DNA of 64,000 nucleotides. It comes from Coleofasciculus sp040219735 (GTDB taxonomy: Bacteria; Cyanobacteriota; Cyanobacteriia; Cyanobacteriales; Coleofasciculaceae). This document shows, in pieces, positions 44,643-52,990 of the stretch. Numbering within the stretch: the first letter of the stretch is position 1; every line of letters starts with the position of its first letter. The notes under the pieces are model-generated. The model saw only the letters and a program-made list of their open reading frames with translations, did not search any database and was not told the DNA's origin. The stretch is from the NCBI GenBank assembly GCA_040219735.1, contig JAVJRX010000034.1, one strand, 5' to 3'. The translations under genes were made by a program, and so were the position numbers.

Positions 44643-45068
44643 TTAGGGTAAATTATCCTGGCTCGAAGGCGACAGAGCCGGATTACTCTCCCGAAGTTGC
44701 TGCTGGGTTGACTGCTGGGGTTGGTATAATACACGAGTCAACACGGTAAAGAGTTGTTGCAAGTTTTCTAGATTATTCTGGATAATCTGGCGTCCTTCCT
44801 GAACTTGCTGGGTATGAAATTGGCGTAGTTCCGTGTAGGGACCATTGCCGATAAATTGAGATCCTACCTCATTATCGATGGAGCCTTCTACAATATTGAT
44901 CCGGGTACGCATACAGGAATTAGCCGCAGGCTGCTCTGTTTGTGGCGAATTGGCGGAAGACACCCAAGTCGTAATTTCCAATTCAACCGATTCCGACAAA
45001 GCTAGGGTGAAGGCATCTCCAATGTTGCCCGCCCTTAGTTTCTGTTTGAATTCTTCGCTGGTTGTCAT
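44643..45068 (-). CDS. Short paralogue of the acidic protein
   Basis: 141 residues: TTSEEFKQKLRAGNIGDAFT, LEITTWVSS, RTRINIVEGSIDNEVGSQFI and GNGPYTELRQFHTQQV, with a short Gln/Ser-rich tail. It is the single-domain form of the N-terminal domain encoded downstream; the two genes are 71 bases apart on the same strand and arose by tandem duplication. Function unknown. Confidence 0.7.
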   Translation of the reverse strand: MTTSEEFKQKLRAGNIGDAFTLALSESVELEITTWVSSANSPQTEQPAANSCMRTRINIVEGSIDNEVGSQFIGNGPYTELRQFHTQQVQEGRQIIQNNLENLQQLFTVLTRVLYQPQQSTQQQLRESNPALSPSSQDNLP

Positions 45069-45229
45069 CGAAACTCCTTTGGGGCTCTATTAGCTCAGCA
45101 ATATACTCAAAGTGCTTTGACTATAGCAAACTTCCGCTTCACCTGAACAAATTTTCTCACAAGGGAACAGGGAATGGGAAGCTGGGGGAGATGAGAGAGC
45201 TGGGGAGTTCCGATGAAACATCTTTTGTA

Positions 45230-45288
45230 GGGGCGGGTTTTACCACTAACGTTTCGTTTTCACCCTGATATAACTAAACCCGCCCCGA
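45230..45288. repeat. Dispersed inverted repeat (AAACCCGCCCC family)
   Basis: GGGGCGGGTTTTACCACTAA ... ATAACTAAACCCGCCCCGAC between the small paralogue's upstream region and the maf stop. Confidence 0.75.
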
Positions 45289-45327
45289 CCTAACTGTTCA
45301 ATTATCACATAGACATAAGACATAAGA

Positions 45328-45912
45328 CTACCAAAAGTCTGTCACTTCATAACTCAGCTCAGTCAGCATCTGATACAACAGAGGTAAACTTAGACCAATG
45401 ACATTACTGTGACAACCGTCTAGTTTTTCGACAAATAAGCCGCCCCGCCCTTCTAGGGCAAAGCAGCCTGCACAGTTTAGAGGTTCGCCTGTAGCCACAT
45501 AGGCTTGAATTGCGCGATCGCTCACATTGGCAAAGTAGACTCGTGTTATCCCACAACGGACAATTGTCTTATCCTGTGATACATCAATTAAGGCATGACC
45601 CGTATAGAGTTCGCCCACTCTACCCCGCATCATCTGCCAACGTGCGATCGCCTCTTGGGGATTAGCCGGTTTCCCGTGGATCTCATCCTGAATGCTTAAC
45701 ACTGAATCACAGCCTAACACTAGCGCCTCATCAAATTTAGGCACAACGGTTTTGGCTTTGTGCCATGCTAGGGTTTTGACTAACTCTACCGGATCAGTAA
45801 CTTTAACCTGAGATTCATCAAAATCACTGTGACAAACGATGGGTTCAATGCCAGCATTTTTTAATAAACGGCGGCGTGCTGGCGAAGCTGAGGCTAAAAC
45901 AAATTGTTTCAT
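45328..45912 (-). CDS. maf: Maf-like nucleotide pyrophosphatase
   Basis: A 194-residue Maf/HAM1-superfamily enzyme that hydrolyses non-canonical or excess nucleoside triphosphates to monophosphates. It starts KQFVLASASPARRRLLKNAG (the phosphate-binding SxSPRR motif). The catalytic Asp lies in VLGCDSVLSIQDEIHGKP (about 66-83) and the C-terminal FALEGRGGLFVEKLDGCHSN block precedes VIGLSLPLL. Length matches the family. It is followed 61 bases later by the CyanoP gene (which is upstream in transcription). Confidence 0.93.
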   Translation of the reverse strand: MKQFVLASASPARRRLLKNAGIEPIVCHSDFDESQVKVTDPVELVKTLAWHKAKTVVPKFDEALVLGCDSVLSIQDEIHGKPANPQEAIARWQMMRGRVGELYTGHALIDVSQDKTIVRCGITRVYFANVSDRAIQAYVATGEPLNCAGCFALEGRGGLFVEKLDGCHSNVIGLSLPLLYQMLTELSYEVTDFW

Positions 45913-45973
45913 TCCTTATTTGTCATTCGTCATTCGTCATTCGTTACATTTATCTTGACAAGTGACCCCTAAT

Positions 45974-46513
45974 CTAGTAAACATTAAACGAACTAGCGAC
46001 TTGGGTAAACAGATCTTGCACTTTATCCCAACGTTCTTCTGTGGTTGAAGTATTCAGAGTGTAGAGCTTACCACGGCTGATGACGGCTGTGGCTAGGTCA
46101 TGACGATTTTGAGTAGGAAGTTTGACACTATATTCGAGAAGATAATAGGTTTTGCCTTCCGTCTCGCGAGCTTTTGCATCAACTAATTCAACTTGACGAT
46201 TGGAATTCGCCGCCGATAGCACATTTTGTTGGAGTTGGTAACCGACTTCCCCAGGCGTTCCTAAATCGGTGAGGGTTGTATTTTCTGGAACGGGGTTAAT
46301 CACCACACTGACATTTTCGGTTTGCTCGATCAAATCCCGAAATACGACATCTGGTCCGTCAGTGACTTGAATCGGCACCCAACCATTCGGATAGAGAAAC
46401 TCATAACCGTCAGCCGTATCGACATAGCTTTTAAGTCCACTAACGCCGTCAGTGCAGCCATGTAGACCCAAGCTCAATACTAGCAGCAAAAGGGCGGCAA
46501 TGGTCTTGAGCAT
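45974..46513 (-). CDS. PsbP-family lipoprotein (CyanoP)
   Basis: 179 residues. A lipoprotein signal with lipobox LHGC puts the mature lipidated Cys at position 20. The PsbP fold follows: DGYEFLYPNGWVPIQVTDGP, VVFRDLIEQTENVSVVINPV, LTDLGTPGEVGYQLQ and a C-terminal LYTLNTSTTEERWDKVQDLF. CyanoP is a thylakoid-lumen protein that binds early photosystem II assembly intermediates. Length and motifs are intact. Confidence 0.93.
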   Translation of the reverse strand: MLKTIAALLLLVLSLGLHGCTDGVSGLKSYVDTADGYEFLYPNGWVPIQVTDGPDVVFRDLIEQTENVSVVINPVPENTTLTDLGTPGEVGYQLQQNVLSAANSNRQVELVDAKARETEGKTYYLLEYSVKLPTQNRHDLATAVISRGKLYTLNTSTTEERWDKVQDLFTQVASSFNVY

Positions 46514-46709
46514 CTTTATATCCTTTGAATTGGTGCGTTTTTATTGTCTCATCTTCCGGGTACACTTTATGATTGAGTTTTGATCAAGATAAGTCACGTT
46601 GGCTTGAGAAGGGTTGACGTTTAAAAGGAACCTCTTTGGGGAGGTTTGCGTCGGCGTCTATAAAACTCTAAAGCTAACCTGATTAAGATTGCAGGAAAAC
46701 GAAAACACC

Positions 46710-47507
46710 ATGAACCCAACCTATCGAATACTGACCATTTTAGGACTGGTGACTGTCCTGACGGGTTTCTCTGAAGCGGTTCGCGCCCAAGAGCCAATCA
46801 GGGTTGTGCAAGCTTCCTCAGAGCAGTTGAGTGCCGTGCAACTGTATAACCGAGGTGTTGATAAACTGGAAAAGGGTGATTATGCTGGTGCAATTTCTGA
46901 CTTCGCCGATGCTTTACAACTTAACCCCGAAGACGCAGATGCCTATTATAATCGGGGCTACGCTTATCATAGTCTCGGTAATTACGACGGCGCCATTTAT
47001 GACTATACCCAGGCGATTAAGTTAAATCCCGATTTTAGTCAAGCTTATAGTAACCGAGGTTATACCCATTTTGTGCGCCGGGACTACCAGAAAGCGATCG
47101 CGGATTTCACCAAGGCGATTGAAATTGATCCGGAAAATGACACCGCCTATATTAGTCGCGGGAATGCGTATGATGAGTTGGGCGATGCTGAAGCAGCTCT
47201 CAACGATTACGCCAAAGCGCTGGATATCGACCCCGAAAATGCCCGCACTTACTATAATCGGGGGCTAACGCACAATCGCTTAGAACAATATAAAGACGCG
47301 ATCGCGGACTATACTCAATCGATTGAACTGCAACCCACCTTTGCTGAAGCTTATTACAATCGGGGGCTGACTCAATTCAAATTGGAGAATATCGATGCAG
47401 CTACTGCTGACTTGCAAAAAGCGGCTGAACTTTTTCAAGAACAAGGCAGATCAGATAGTTATGAAAGTGTTATGAATGCGCTGCAAGTGATGGGAGGGGG
47501 AAACTAA
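46710..47507 (+). CDS. Exported TPR protein
   Basis: 265 residues from the ATG at 46710 (AGGAAAAC upstream). A signal peptide (about 1-27, AVRAQ) is followed by six TPR units from about 48 to 255, e.g. VQLYNRGVDKLEKGDYAGAI, ADAYYNRGYAYHSLGNYDGA, KAIEIDPEN and AEAYYNRGLTQFKLENIDAA. It is a periplasmic or lumenal protein-protein interaction scaffold; the partner is unknown. It is divergent from the CyanoP gene with a 196-base promoter region. Confidence 0.82.
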   Translation: MNPTYRILTILGLVTVLTGFSEAVRAQEPIRVVQASSEQLSAVQLYNRGVDKLEKGDYAGAISDFADALQLNPEDADAYYNRGYAYHSLGNYDGAIYDYTQAIKLNPDFSQAYSNRGYTHFVRRDYQKAIADFTKAIEIDPENDTAYISRGNAYDELGDAEAALNDYAKALDIDPENARTYYNRGLTHNRLEQYKDAIADYTQSIELQPTFAEAYYNRGLTQFKLENIDAATADLQKAAELFQEQGRSDSYESVMNALQVMGGGN

Positions 47508-47645
47508 CCCCTGATCCTACTGATTTTGGTAAGTTATGCTAAATCGAACTAATTTTTAGCTCAATCCTTGATCAGATTTCACTTCATTGTTAGTCCAAAA
47601 TCGCTGGATTAACAGGGGTGTTCCCGATTGAGGGAAGCGTAAAGA

Positions 47646-47825
47646 TTAGCTAACGCTTGATACAGAGACAGCGACGAACATCAATCCACTGACTAAAACT
47701 AGAGCGGCAATTCCCAAGAATACATAGTTGCGCTGCTCTGTTTTGCTTGGGGGTTCCGCTTGGTAAACTTTGGGTTCACGGGCAAAGTTATTTAAACGTC
47801 CGCCTTCTTCTGTGGTATAGGGCAT
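47646..47825 (-). CDS. psb34: Photosystem II assembly protein Psb34
   Basis: 59 residues. It begins MPYTTEEGGRLNNFAREPKV, followed by YQAEPPS, a polar linker and one transmembrane helix (NYVFLGIAALVLVSGLMFVA). This matches the small Hlip-like Ssl1498 family, now named Psb34, which binds CP47-containing photosystem II assembly intermediates near the Hlip site. The GRLNNFAREPKVY motif is the family signature. It is monocistronic, with a T-rich upstream region. Confidence 0.9.
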   Translation of the reverse strand: MPYTTEEGGRLNNFAREPKVYQAEPPSKTEQRNYVFLGIAALVLVSGLMFVAVSVSSVS

Positions 47826-47928
47826 GAATGATAACCTTTTTTACTCATCTTATAGAATTGTAACAAACTCTCAGTATAAATACTCTCCTGTTTGGATAAG
47901 AAATTTTTATAGTCGCTAAAAAGCGGTT

Positions 47929-48057
47929 CTAGCCCTCTAATAACCGTTGCACGGAAATCGTTACATCAGGAAATGCCAACGGGTGAATTTCTCCCGTCGT
48001 CAGGGTTAATTGGTGGGTATAGTCGCCACCGACAGGTTCACGAAGCAATCCTCAAAC
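47929..48057 (-). pseudogene. C-terminal remnant of a Uma2-like gene
   Basis: In one reverse frame, ending in TAG at 47929, the translation reads REPVGGDYTHQLTLTTGEIH and PLAFPDVTISVQRLLEG. PLAFPDV near the end is typical of the Uma2-family PD-(D/E)XK endonucleases common in cyanobacteria. The catalytic core is absent and no start codon exists. Confidence 0.45.
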
Positions 48058-48080
48058 CTGACAAAGGACATAAGACAGTC

Positions 48081-50024
48081 TTAATTAATCGTCCCCGTCA
48101 ATGGTGAACTCGCACTAGCATAACTTTTAATCGGAATCCGCCCCGCCAGATAAGCCAAACGTCCGGCTTGAGTCGCCATACCCATGGCTTTCCCCATCGC
48201 CACGGGATTTTTAGCTAGTGCGATCGCACTATTGACGAGTAAAGCATCTGCCCCCATCTCCATGGCTTGCGCCGCTTCGCTTGGTGATCCAATTCCCGCA
48301 TCCACGACCACAGGAACTCCCGCCTCTTCGATAATAATTTGGATATTTGCCGCCGTTTTAATCCCTTGTCCTGAACCAATGGGGGAACCCAAGGGCATTA
48401 CCGTGACACACCCCACCTCTTCCAATCGTTTAGCTAACATGGGGTCGGCATTAATGTAAGGCAGAACGGCAAACCCCTCTTTCACCAATTTCTCAGCGGC
48501 TTCCAAAGTACCAATCGGGTCTGGTAATAAATATTTCGCGTCTGGAATAACTTCTAACTTGACAAAATTATTATCCTCTTGCCCCAATAACTTTGCCATT
48601 TCCCGACCTAACCGCGCCACTCGCACGGCTTCCTCTGCGGTTTTACAGCCTGCGGTGTTGGGTAACATCCAGATTTTCGTCCAATCCAGCGCCTCGGCTA
48701 ATCCTTCATGACCCGGGGCTTGGGTTTGCACCCGCCGCACCGCTACTGTGACAATCTCACTCCCACTCGCCATAATACCCTGCTGCATTTGTTCAATGCT
48801 GCTATATTTCCCTGTACCGGTCATGAGACGGGAGTGAAATGTTCGACCGGCAATAATTAACGGGTCAGATGTCGCGGGTTCTGTAACTGAGGTGTTCTGG
48901 GGAGATAGGGGAGTAATGGGAGAACTAATCATTAAATTTGAGCAGGATTGATGATAAAAGCGATCGTAACGAAAATGGTCTAAGAGCGGATCAACCCTTT
49001 GCCTTTCGATCCAGTCTGCCAGTAGCTGTGCTGTCACCGGGGCGAGGAGAATGCCATTGCGGTAATGTCCTGTCGCTAATGTTAAATTTTCACAAGGGCT
49101 AACTCCCAGAATCGGACATTCATCTGGAGTTGCCGGTCGAAATCCCCACCAGCATTCCTGAATTGACCAATCCTGTAGGGGCGGATATAACCGTATTGCC
49201 CGTGAGAGCAAGGTGTGAATTCCCGATGGTGTATTATCAGGTTGCCATCCCACATCCTCACTCGTTGCACCAATCAGTAACCGCCCATCCCGACGCGGAA
49301 CTAAGTAGGTATCCGGTCCATAGATCACCCGTTGCAGGGGTAAGGGCTGATGGGGATTGGCTGGCATTTGTACCGACAGCATCTGACCTTTTTTTGGATA
49401 CACGGGTATAGGTAGCAGTTCCTTTGACCAAGCCCCCGTTGCTAATACATAATGATCAGCCTGAAATTCCCCGATCGAGGTTCTAACGCCACAAACACGA
49501 CGATTGTGCTGCTCAATTGCCTCGACGGTTACCCCTTCGCGCAGGTCAATCCCTAATTCTTGAGCCGCTAATCGCAGGGCTTGCGCCAATGAGCGGTTAT
49601 CGACTTGTCCATCTTCGGGATACCACCAGCCACCAATCACATCTGCCCCTAAACCGGGTTGATATAAATGAATCGTATTTTTATCTAACCAGTTGCCAAC
49701 TTTAGGGTGAGAAGCTGAAATCTCTTCATAGACTGGGGCGAGAATCCCGCAGGGCAAGTACCCTGTCGCCACACCAGTAAGTTGTTCGAGTTTGGTACAC
49801 CATTGAGAGTAGAGCGATCGCGATCGCCGACATAATTCCCGCATTGGAGGCTCAGGAATGGCTTCCGCATCAGGGGCTAACATACCAGCGGCGGCTAGAG
49901 TCGATGCGGCTTTAAAGTCGCGGGTTAATACCGTGACTGTCGCCCCCCGCCACTTCAATTCTAGGGCGAGTGCTAAACCAATGACGCCACCGCCCACAAT
50001 TAAAATATCACTGCAAAAGTTCAT
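48081..50024 (-). CDS. thiO/thiG: Bifunctional glycine oxidase / thiazole synthase (ThiO-ThiG)
   Basis: A 647-residue fusion. The N-terminal 370 residues are ThiO, an FAD-dependent glycine oxidase making dehydroglycine: ILIVGGGVIGLALALELKWR, then GMLAPDAEA and GHYRNGILLAP. A linker (about 370-392) leads to ThiG (about 393-647): IIAGRTFHSRLMTGTGKY (Schiff-base Lys later in the barrel), VAVRRVQ, WMLPNTAGCKTAEEAVRVAR, PIGSGQGIKTAANI and DALLVNSAIALAKNPVAM. Together they form the thiazole phosphate of thiamine. The fusion is a known cyanobacterial arrangement. Confidence 0.95.
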   Translation of the reverse strand: MNFCSDILIVGGGVIGLALALELKWRGATVTVLTRDFKAASTLAAAGMLAPDAEAIPEPPMRELCRRSRSLYSQWCTKLEQLTGVATGYLPCGILAPVYEEISASHPKVGNWLDKNTIHLYQPGLGADVIGGWWYPEDGQVDNRSLAQALRLAAQELGIDLREGVTVEAIEQHNRRVCGVRTSIGEFQADHYVLATGAWSKELLPIPVYPKKGQMLSVQMPANPHQPLPLQRVIYGPDTYLVPRRDGRLLIGATSEDVGWQPDNTPSGIHTLLSRAIRLYPPLQDWSIQECWWGFRPATPDECPILGVSPCENLTLATGHYRNGILLAPVTAQLLADWIERQRVDPLLDHFRYDRFYHQSCSNLMISSPITPLSPQNTSVTEPATSDPLIIAGRTFHSRLMTGTGKYSSIEQMQQGIMASGSEIVTVAVRRVQTQAPGHEGLAEALDWTKIWMLPNTAGCKTAEEAVRVARLGREMAKLLGQEDNNFVKLEVIPDAKYLLPDPIGTLEAAEKLVKEGFAVLPYINADPMLAKRLEEVGCVTVMPLGSPIGSGQGIKTAANIQIIIEEAGVPVVVDAGIGSPSEAAQAMEMGADALLVNSAIALAKNPVAMGKAMGMATQAGRLAYLAGRIPIKSYASASSPLTGTIN

Positions 50025-50081
50025 TAGAAGATAAAAATTGAGACGCGCCCTAGCCAGTCCATACAGATTTTGTCAACAACT

Positions 50082-50429
50082 TTACCAGAGAGCCGTAACC
50101 GGTTCGGAATCCTCAGTCGCTTCACCCGCGCCTGTATCCGCTTGACCCATTGTTGTTTGAGGAGCTTGGGCTGTACCCTGATTATTTTGAGCTTGCGGGA
50201 CGCTTCTAATCGTTGTGGGAGCTTGGGATACTGGCTGAGTTGGCTGATTGCCTGGTTGTTGTGTTGCTGCTTGGTTGTCTGTCGTGTCTGGATCTGACTC
50301 AATTTGGTTAGCCGTGGGATTGTCTCCCCCAAAGAGTTCTCCAAAAAAAGGAAGGGATACTCCCTGCCAACCTAAAGCGGCTCCCACTAGAGCGGCTGCG
50401 ATGATAATTAATCCAATTAATTTGTTCAT
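50082..50429 (-). CDS. Hypothetical single-pass membrane protein, low-complexity
   Basis: 115 residues. One N-terminal transmembrane segment (LIGLIIIAAALVGAALGW) and an FFGELFGGDNPT segment are followed by a Gln/Thr/Pro/Asn-rich disordered tail. The N-terminal 35 residues look like a conserved small membrane protein of cyanobacteria; the tail does not. An overlapping frame (50024-50344) lacks any such feature and is not called. It lies 57 bases upstream of ThiO-ThiG. Confidence 0.55.
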   Translation of the reverse strand: MNKLIGLIIIAAALVGAALGWQGVSLPFFGELFGGDNPTANQIESDPDTTDNQAATQQPGNQPTQPVSQAPTTIRSVPQAQNNQGTAQAPQTTMGQADTGAGEATEDSEPVTALW

Positions 50430-50730
50430 TTCTTCTCAATCCATCTAATCTATGTGGCGTTTGCTCGGCTTGGCAATAACTAGAGCTTATAATAGATAGT
50501 TTTTTAACTTACTTTTTTGATCACCATAAGTCTTAATCATGCTGATTTCGCCACGCATTGAAAACGTTCCCCATCAAGGCAAGCCCTGAGCAATCCCTGC
50601 CGTCTAAACGGTGAGGTAGTTGAAAAAGCTAACGCCTTCATAATTATTATATAGCCCTCTGTTGTCCTAAAGGGGGCAGCTATCACTCAAAACCAGGTTC
50701 ATCGAGGGTTGCCAAGGATCAAAACGTCCC

Positions 50731-51165
50731 CTACAAATATTTCTGCACCACCTGCCACCCGGAATAGGACACCCAGGCAAATCCTAGGAATAAGGCAATA
50801 TTGGTTCCCAGATGAACAGCCCGCGCCCAAGGCTTTTGGGGACTGATTTGGGTGGAACTGCCGGCGGACACCGCAACCAGCGCCACGACAGATAACCCGG
50901 CAATCAAGTGTCCAGAATGCCCCAGATTGCCATAATGACCAATTGTACCAACTAAACCAATTGCCAGGAGCAGCAAGACCAGAGTGACCATTAGCCAACC
51001 GATGATGTAATGTAATGGTCGCAACCATTTAGGTCTTGGGCGTTGAGAGTGGCGTTTCGAGAACAGAACACTGCCCGTCACCGCCAACAGCAAATAAGCC
51101 GCTAGGGACAAGCCCATTGACCAAGCCGCTATTTTCCACAACCAGATAAAGTCGGGCAGATTCAC
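50731..51165 (-). CDS. DUF4079 membrane protein
   Basis: 144 residues from GTG at 51165. Four hydrophobic helices are visible: IWLWKIAAWSMGLSLAAYLLLAVTG, a HYIIGWLMVTLVLLLLAIGLVG segment with His, GHSGHLIAGLSVVALVAVSAG, and VHLGTNIALFLGFAWVSYSGWQVV. The conserved His residues recall haem-binding cytochrome b561-like DUF4079 proteins. The open frame extends to 51402, but that part overlaps the 3' end of the IsrB-like gene and its end hairpin, so I reject the longer start. Function unknown. Confidence 0.75.
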   Translation of the reverse strand: MNLPDFIWLWKIAAWSMGLSLAAYLLLAVTGSVLFSKRHSQRPRPKWLRPLHYIIGWLMVTLVLLLLAIGLVGTIGHYGNLGHSGHLIAGLSVVALVAVSAGSSTQISPQKPWARAVHLGTNIALFLGFAWVSYSGWQVVQKYL

Positions 51166-51243
51166 AAATTGATGCCTCAAATTCAGCCTATTTACCGTCC
51201 CCAATCCTAGCGTAAGAGGTTGCTCATCGCTAACCTCGTGAGA

Positions 51244-51270
51244 CCCCACATTCAGCGAAGCCATGTGGGG
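51244..51270 (-). mobile_element. Right-end hairpin of the IsrB element
   Basis: CCCCACAT (51244-51251) and ATGTGGGG (51263-51270) form an 8-bp stem with an 11-base loop, 12 bases past the end of the IsrB reading frame. Subterminal hairpins of this kind mark IS200/IS605 ends. Confidence 0.55.
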
Positions 51271-51281
51271 AGGAATAGAGG

Positions 51282-52452
51282 TCAAACCGTGCCACATTGA
51301 GTGGTAAGGTTTGACAGTCCAGGTGAAGGCACGACGATTAACCCCGTGCTTTGCTGCAACAACTGGACTTTTCTGGCAGTAAATTGCCCTAGTCTTTTCC
51401 AATTAACGTCACTAACTGAAACTTGAGTTTTGGTGTCTCCAGAACACCAGCCTATATAAATCTTTCCAGCTTTTTCGGCTATAACCTTGTCTCCCTTCCT
51501 AAAGTTATGACGAGTAACCGTACCGCCATACTTACGTCGTTTGCCGCCCTTGGATGGAACACACAGGTGTAATTGTCTGCGACTAACAGGCGGTCTACGG
51601 ACTACCGCAAACGGTGCAGGTGTAACCTGAACCCAACCTTCCCAGTTGCCGTGCTTGGCGTTGCGAGAATGCCACTCTCGCCATTGATTGTATGAACTCG
51701 AACGCGGCTAAAGTTACACCATCAACGGCGTGTGTTACTGGTGTTTGATTAGGTTTGTTTTTTTTGTCTTTGGTTAATCCTAACCACTGTCTAAGCTGGC
51801 TAGTTCCATTGCCGTTTTTTTGCCATCCCTGATGAGTTATAACTGGAGCTAGCTCAGATAGCCACGTAAGCATTTTCGTGGTTCCCACCATCACCGGAGA
51901 GAAACCAACACCAGATCGGGCAGACTTGCGACCACTGGTTTTATCCACATCAGCCATAACCAACTCATAGTGAATGGCGCTAACGGGAAACAGCTTAAAC
52001 AACTCTTTAACTACCCGTAACTCTAGCTGCTTGTTAGCTCGAATTGAGGGAGGTAGTTTGGCTTGCTTACGATTATTGAACCTTGCTTGACGGTGGCAAC
52101 GCTCAGAGTATGGTAACTTTCGATTGATCCGCTTTCCCCGTCTGCAAAGGCGCATAATGCGCCGCAATTGCATTCGTTCTTTAACCGTTTTAAATGGTAA
52201 AACTAAGTGAGCCATCCACAGAGTAGACAAGCTTGATTGAACTCCAATTCCTGAGTAAAATTTCCCAGGATCTATACCTATGGCTATCGGCTGAGTGTCC
52301 TCTCCTGTTTCAAAAGTTAACTGAATAGCAAAACATTCTAAATCGTTATGCACCACCTTGGCTTTGCCTGCTTTTAACCAACGTCTAGCACGACTAGCTT
52401 TAGTTGGCATTAAAGGTTTACCTGATTTTGATAGAACTGGTACTCGTAACAT
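51282..52452 (-). pseudogene. isrB: IsrB-like RRXRR/RuvC OMEGA protein, single-base frameshift
   Basis: From ATG at 52452 (GAGG upstream) the frame encodes the PLMP/RRXRR domain (VLSKSGKPLMPTKASRARRW), RuvC-I AIGIDPGKFYSGIG, an Arg-rich bridge helix (MQLRRIMRLCRRGKRINRK), RuvC-II HYELVMADVDK and RuvC-III THAVDGVTLAAFEF. No HNH domain is inserted, as in IsrB. At about 51685 an extra A (TCAATGG for TCATGG) shifts the frame, which then stops at about 51595. Removing it restores WREWHSRNAKHGNWEGWVQV, SRRQLHLCVPSKGGKRRKYG and RHNFRKGDKVIAEKAGKIYI to a stop at 51282, giving about 389 residues. IsrB proteins are RNA-guided nickases. Confidence 0.8.
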
Positions 52453-52474
52453 GGAGATAATCCTCACGAGTTAA

Positions 52475-52554
52475 GTTATCAGTTATCAGTTATCAGTTAT
52501 CAGTTATCAGTCATCGATCACTGTTCACTGTTCACTGTTCACTGTTCACTGACC
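52475..52554. repeat. Heptamer tandem repeats GTTATCA and CTGTTCA
   Basis: About five copies of GTTATCA followed by four to five copies of CTGTTCA, between the candidate omega-RNA and the IsrB start. Confidence 0.9.
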
Positions 52555-52559
52555 ACTAT

Positions 52560-52790
52560 GTCCCTTCCCGCCATCTCGGTTAAGATGTCCTAACTAAATA
52601 GCGACCCGACAAAAAGTCTTAGAGATAACTCGGACTAGGGAAGTATCCGAGAGTCTGTGCCAAACCGAAACTCTATGCGGTATTCAACGGTTTAAATTGT
52701 CGTTTGTCCGACAATCCCTAGACTCAAGCGATAGCTAGTTTAGGGTTGTTGAACTGAACAACCTCTTTGATGTTTTTAAATGGCTTTTTT
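52560..52790 (-). ncRNA. Candidate omega-RNA of the IsrB element
   Basis: The 230 noncoding bases upstream of the IsrB-like gene fold densely. Stems: 52744-52750 with 52757-52763 (GGTTGTT/AACAACC); 52696-52702 with 52709-52715 (ATTGTCG/CGACAAT); 52629-52634 with 52646-52651 (CTCGGA/TCCGAG). The loop of the last, CTAGGG at 52635-52640, is complementary to CCCTAG at 52716-52721, a pseudoknot, and GAGTCT (52651-52656) can pair with AGACTC (52720-52725). IscB/IsrB omega-RNAs lie immediately 5' of the gene, contain a pseudoknot and carry their guide at the 5' end, which here would be near 52780-52810. Confidence 0.6.
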
Positions 52791-52796
52791 ATCTAG

Positions 52797-52990
52797 GTGA
52801 CATCCTCTTACACTATCTGCGTCCTGTATGGTGTAGGCTTCCTGGGTCGTAATCCTACGATGACGCTTCCGGCGTTTTCTCGGGAATATTCATCCCACGC
52901 TGCCTGTCGGGTCAGACGTGGGGAATCTATCGCCGGATCAGCTAGCTGTTGCCACAGCCAAACGTGCTTCGCTTGCGGGGCTATTATGAC
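52797..52990 (-). mobile_element. IS200/IS605-type end relic beside the IsrB element
   Basis: A 10-bp hairpin (52807-52816 CTTACACTAT with 52828-52837 ATGGTGTAGG, two G-T pairs) is flanked by GAGGATGTCAC on the reverse strand. GAATATTCCCGAGAAAACGC / GCCGGAAGCG-type structured sequence lies beyond it. This looks like the right end of a transposon whose protein gene is gone. It overlaps the C-terminal tail of the DUF1830 gene. Confidence 0.4.

Noticed and set aside
50560..50625. Possible IS200/IS605 end (GCCGTCTAAACGGTGAGG)
   Set aside because: Only a 5-bp stem and no companion end or gene nearby; too weak to call.
51166..51402. Upstream extension of the DUF4079 protein
   Set aside because: It overlaps the restored C-terminal frame of the IsrB-like gene and its end hairpin; family similarity starts at NLPDFIWLW.
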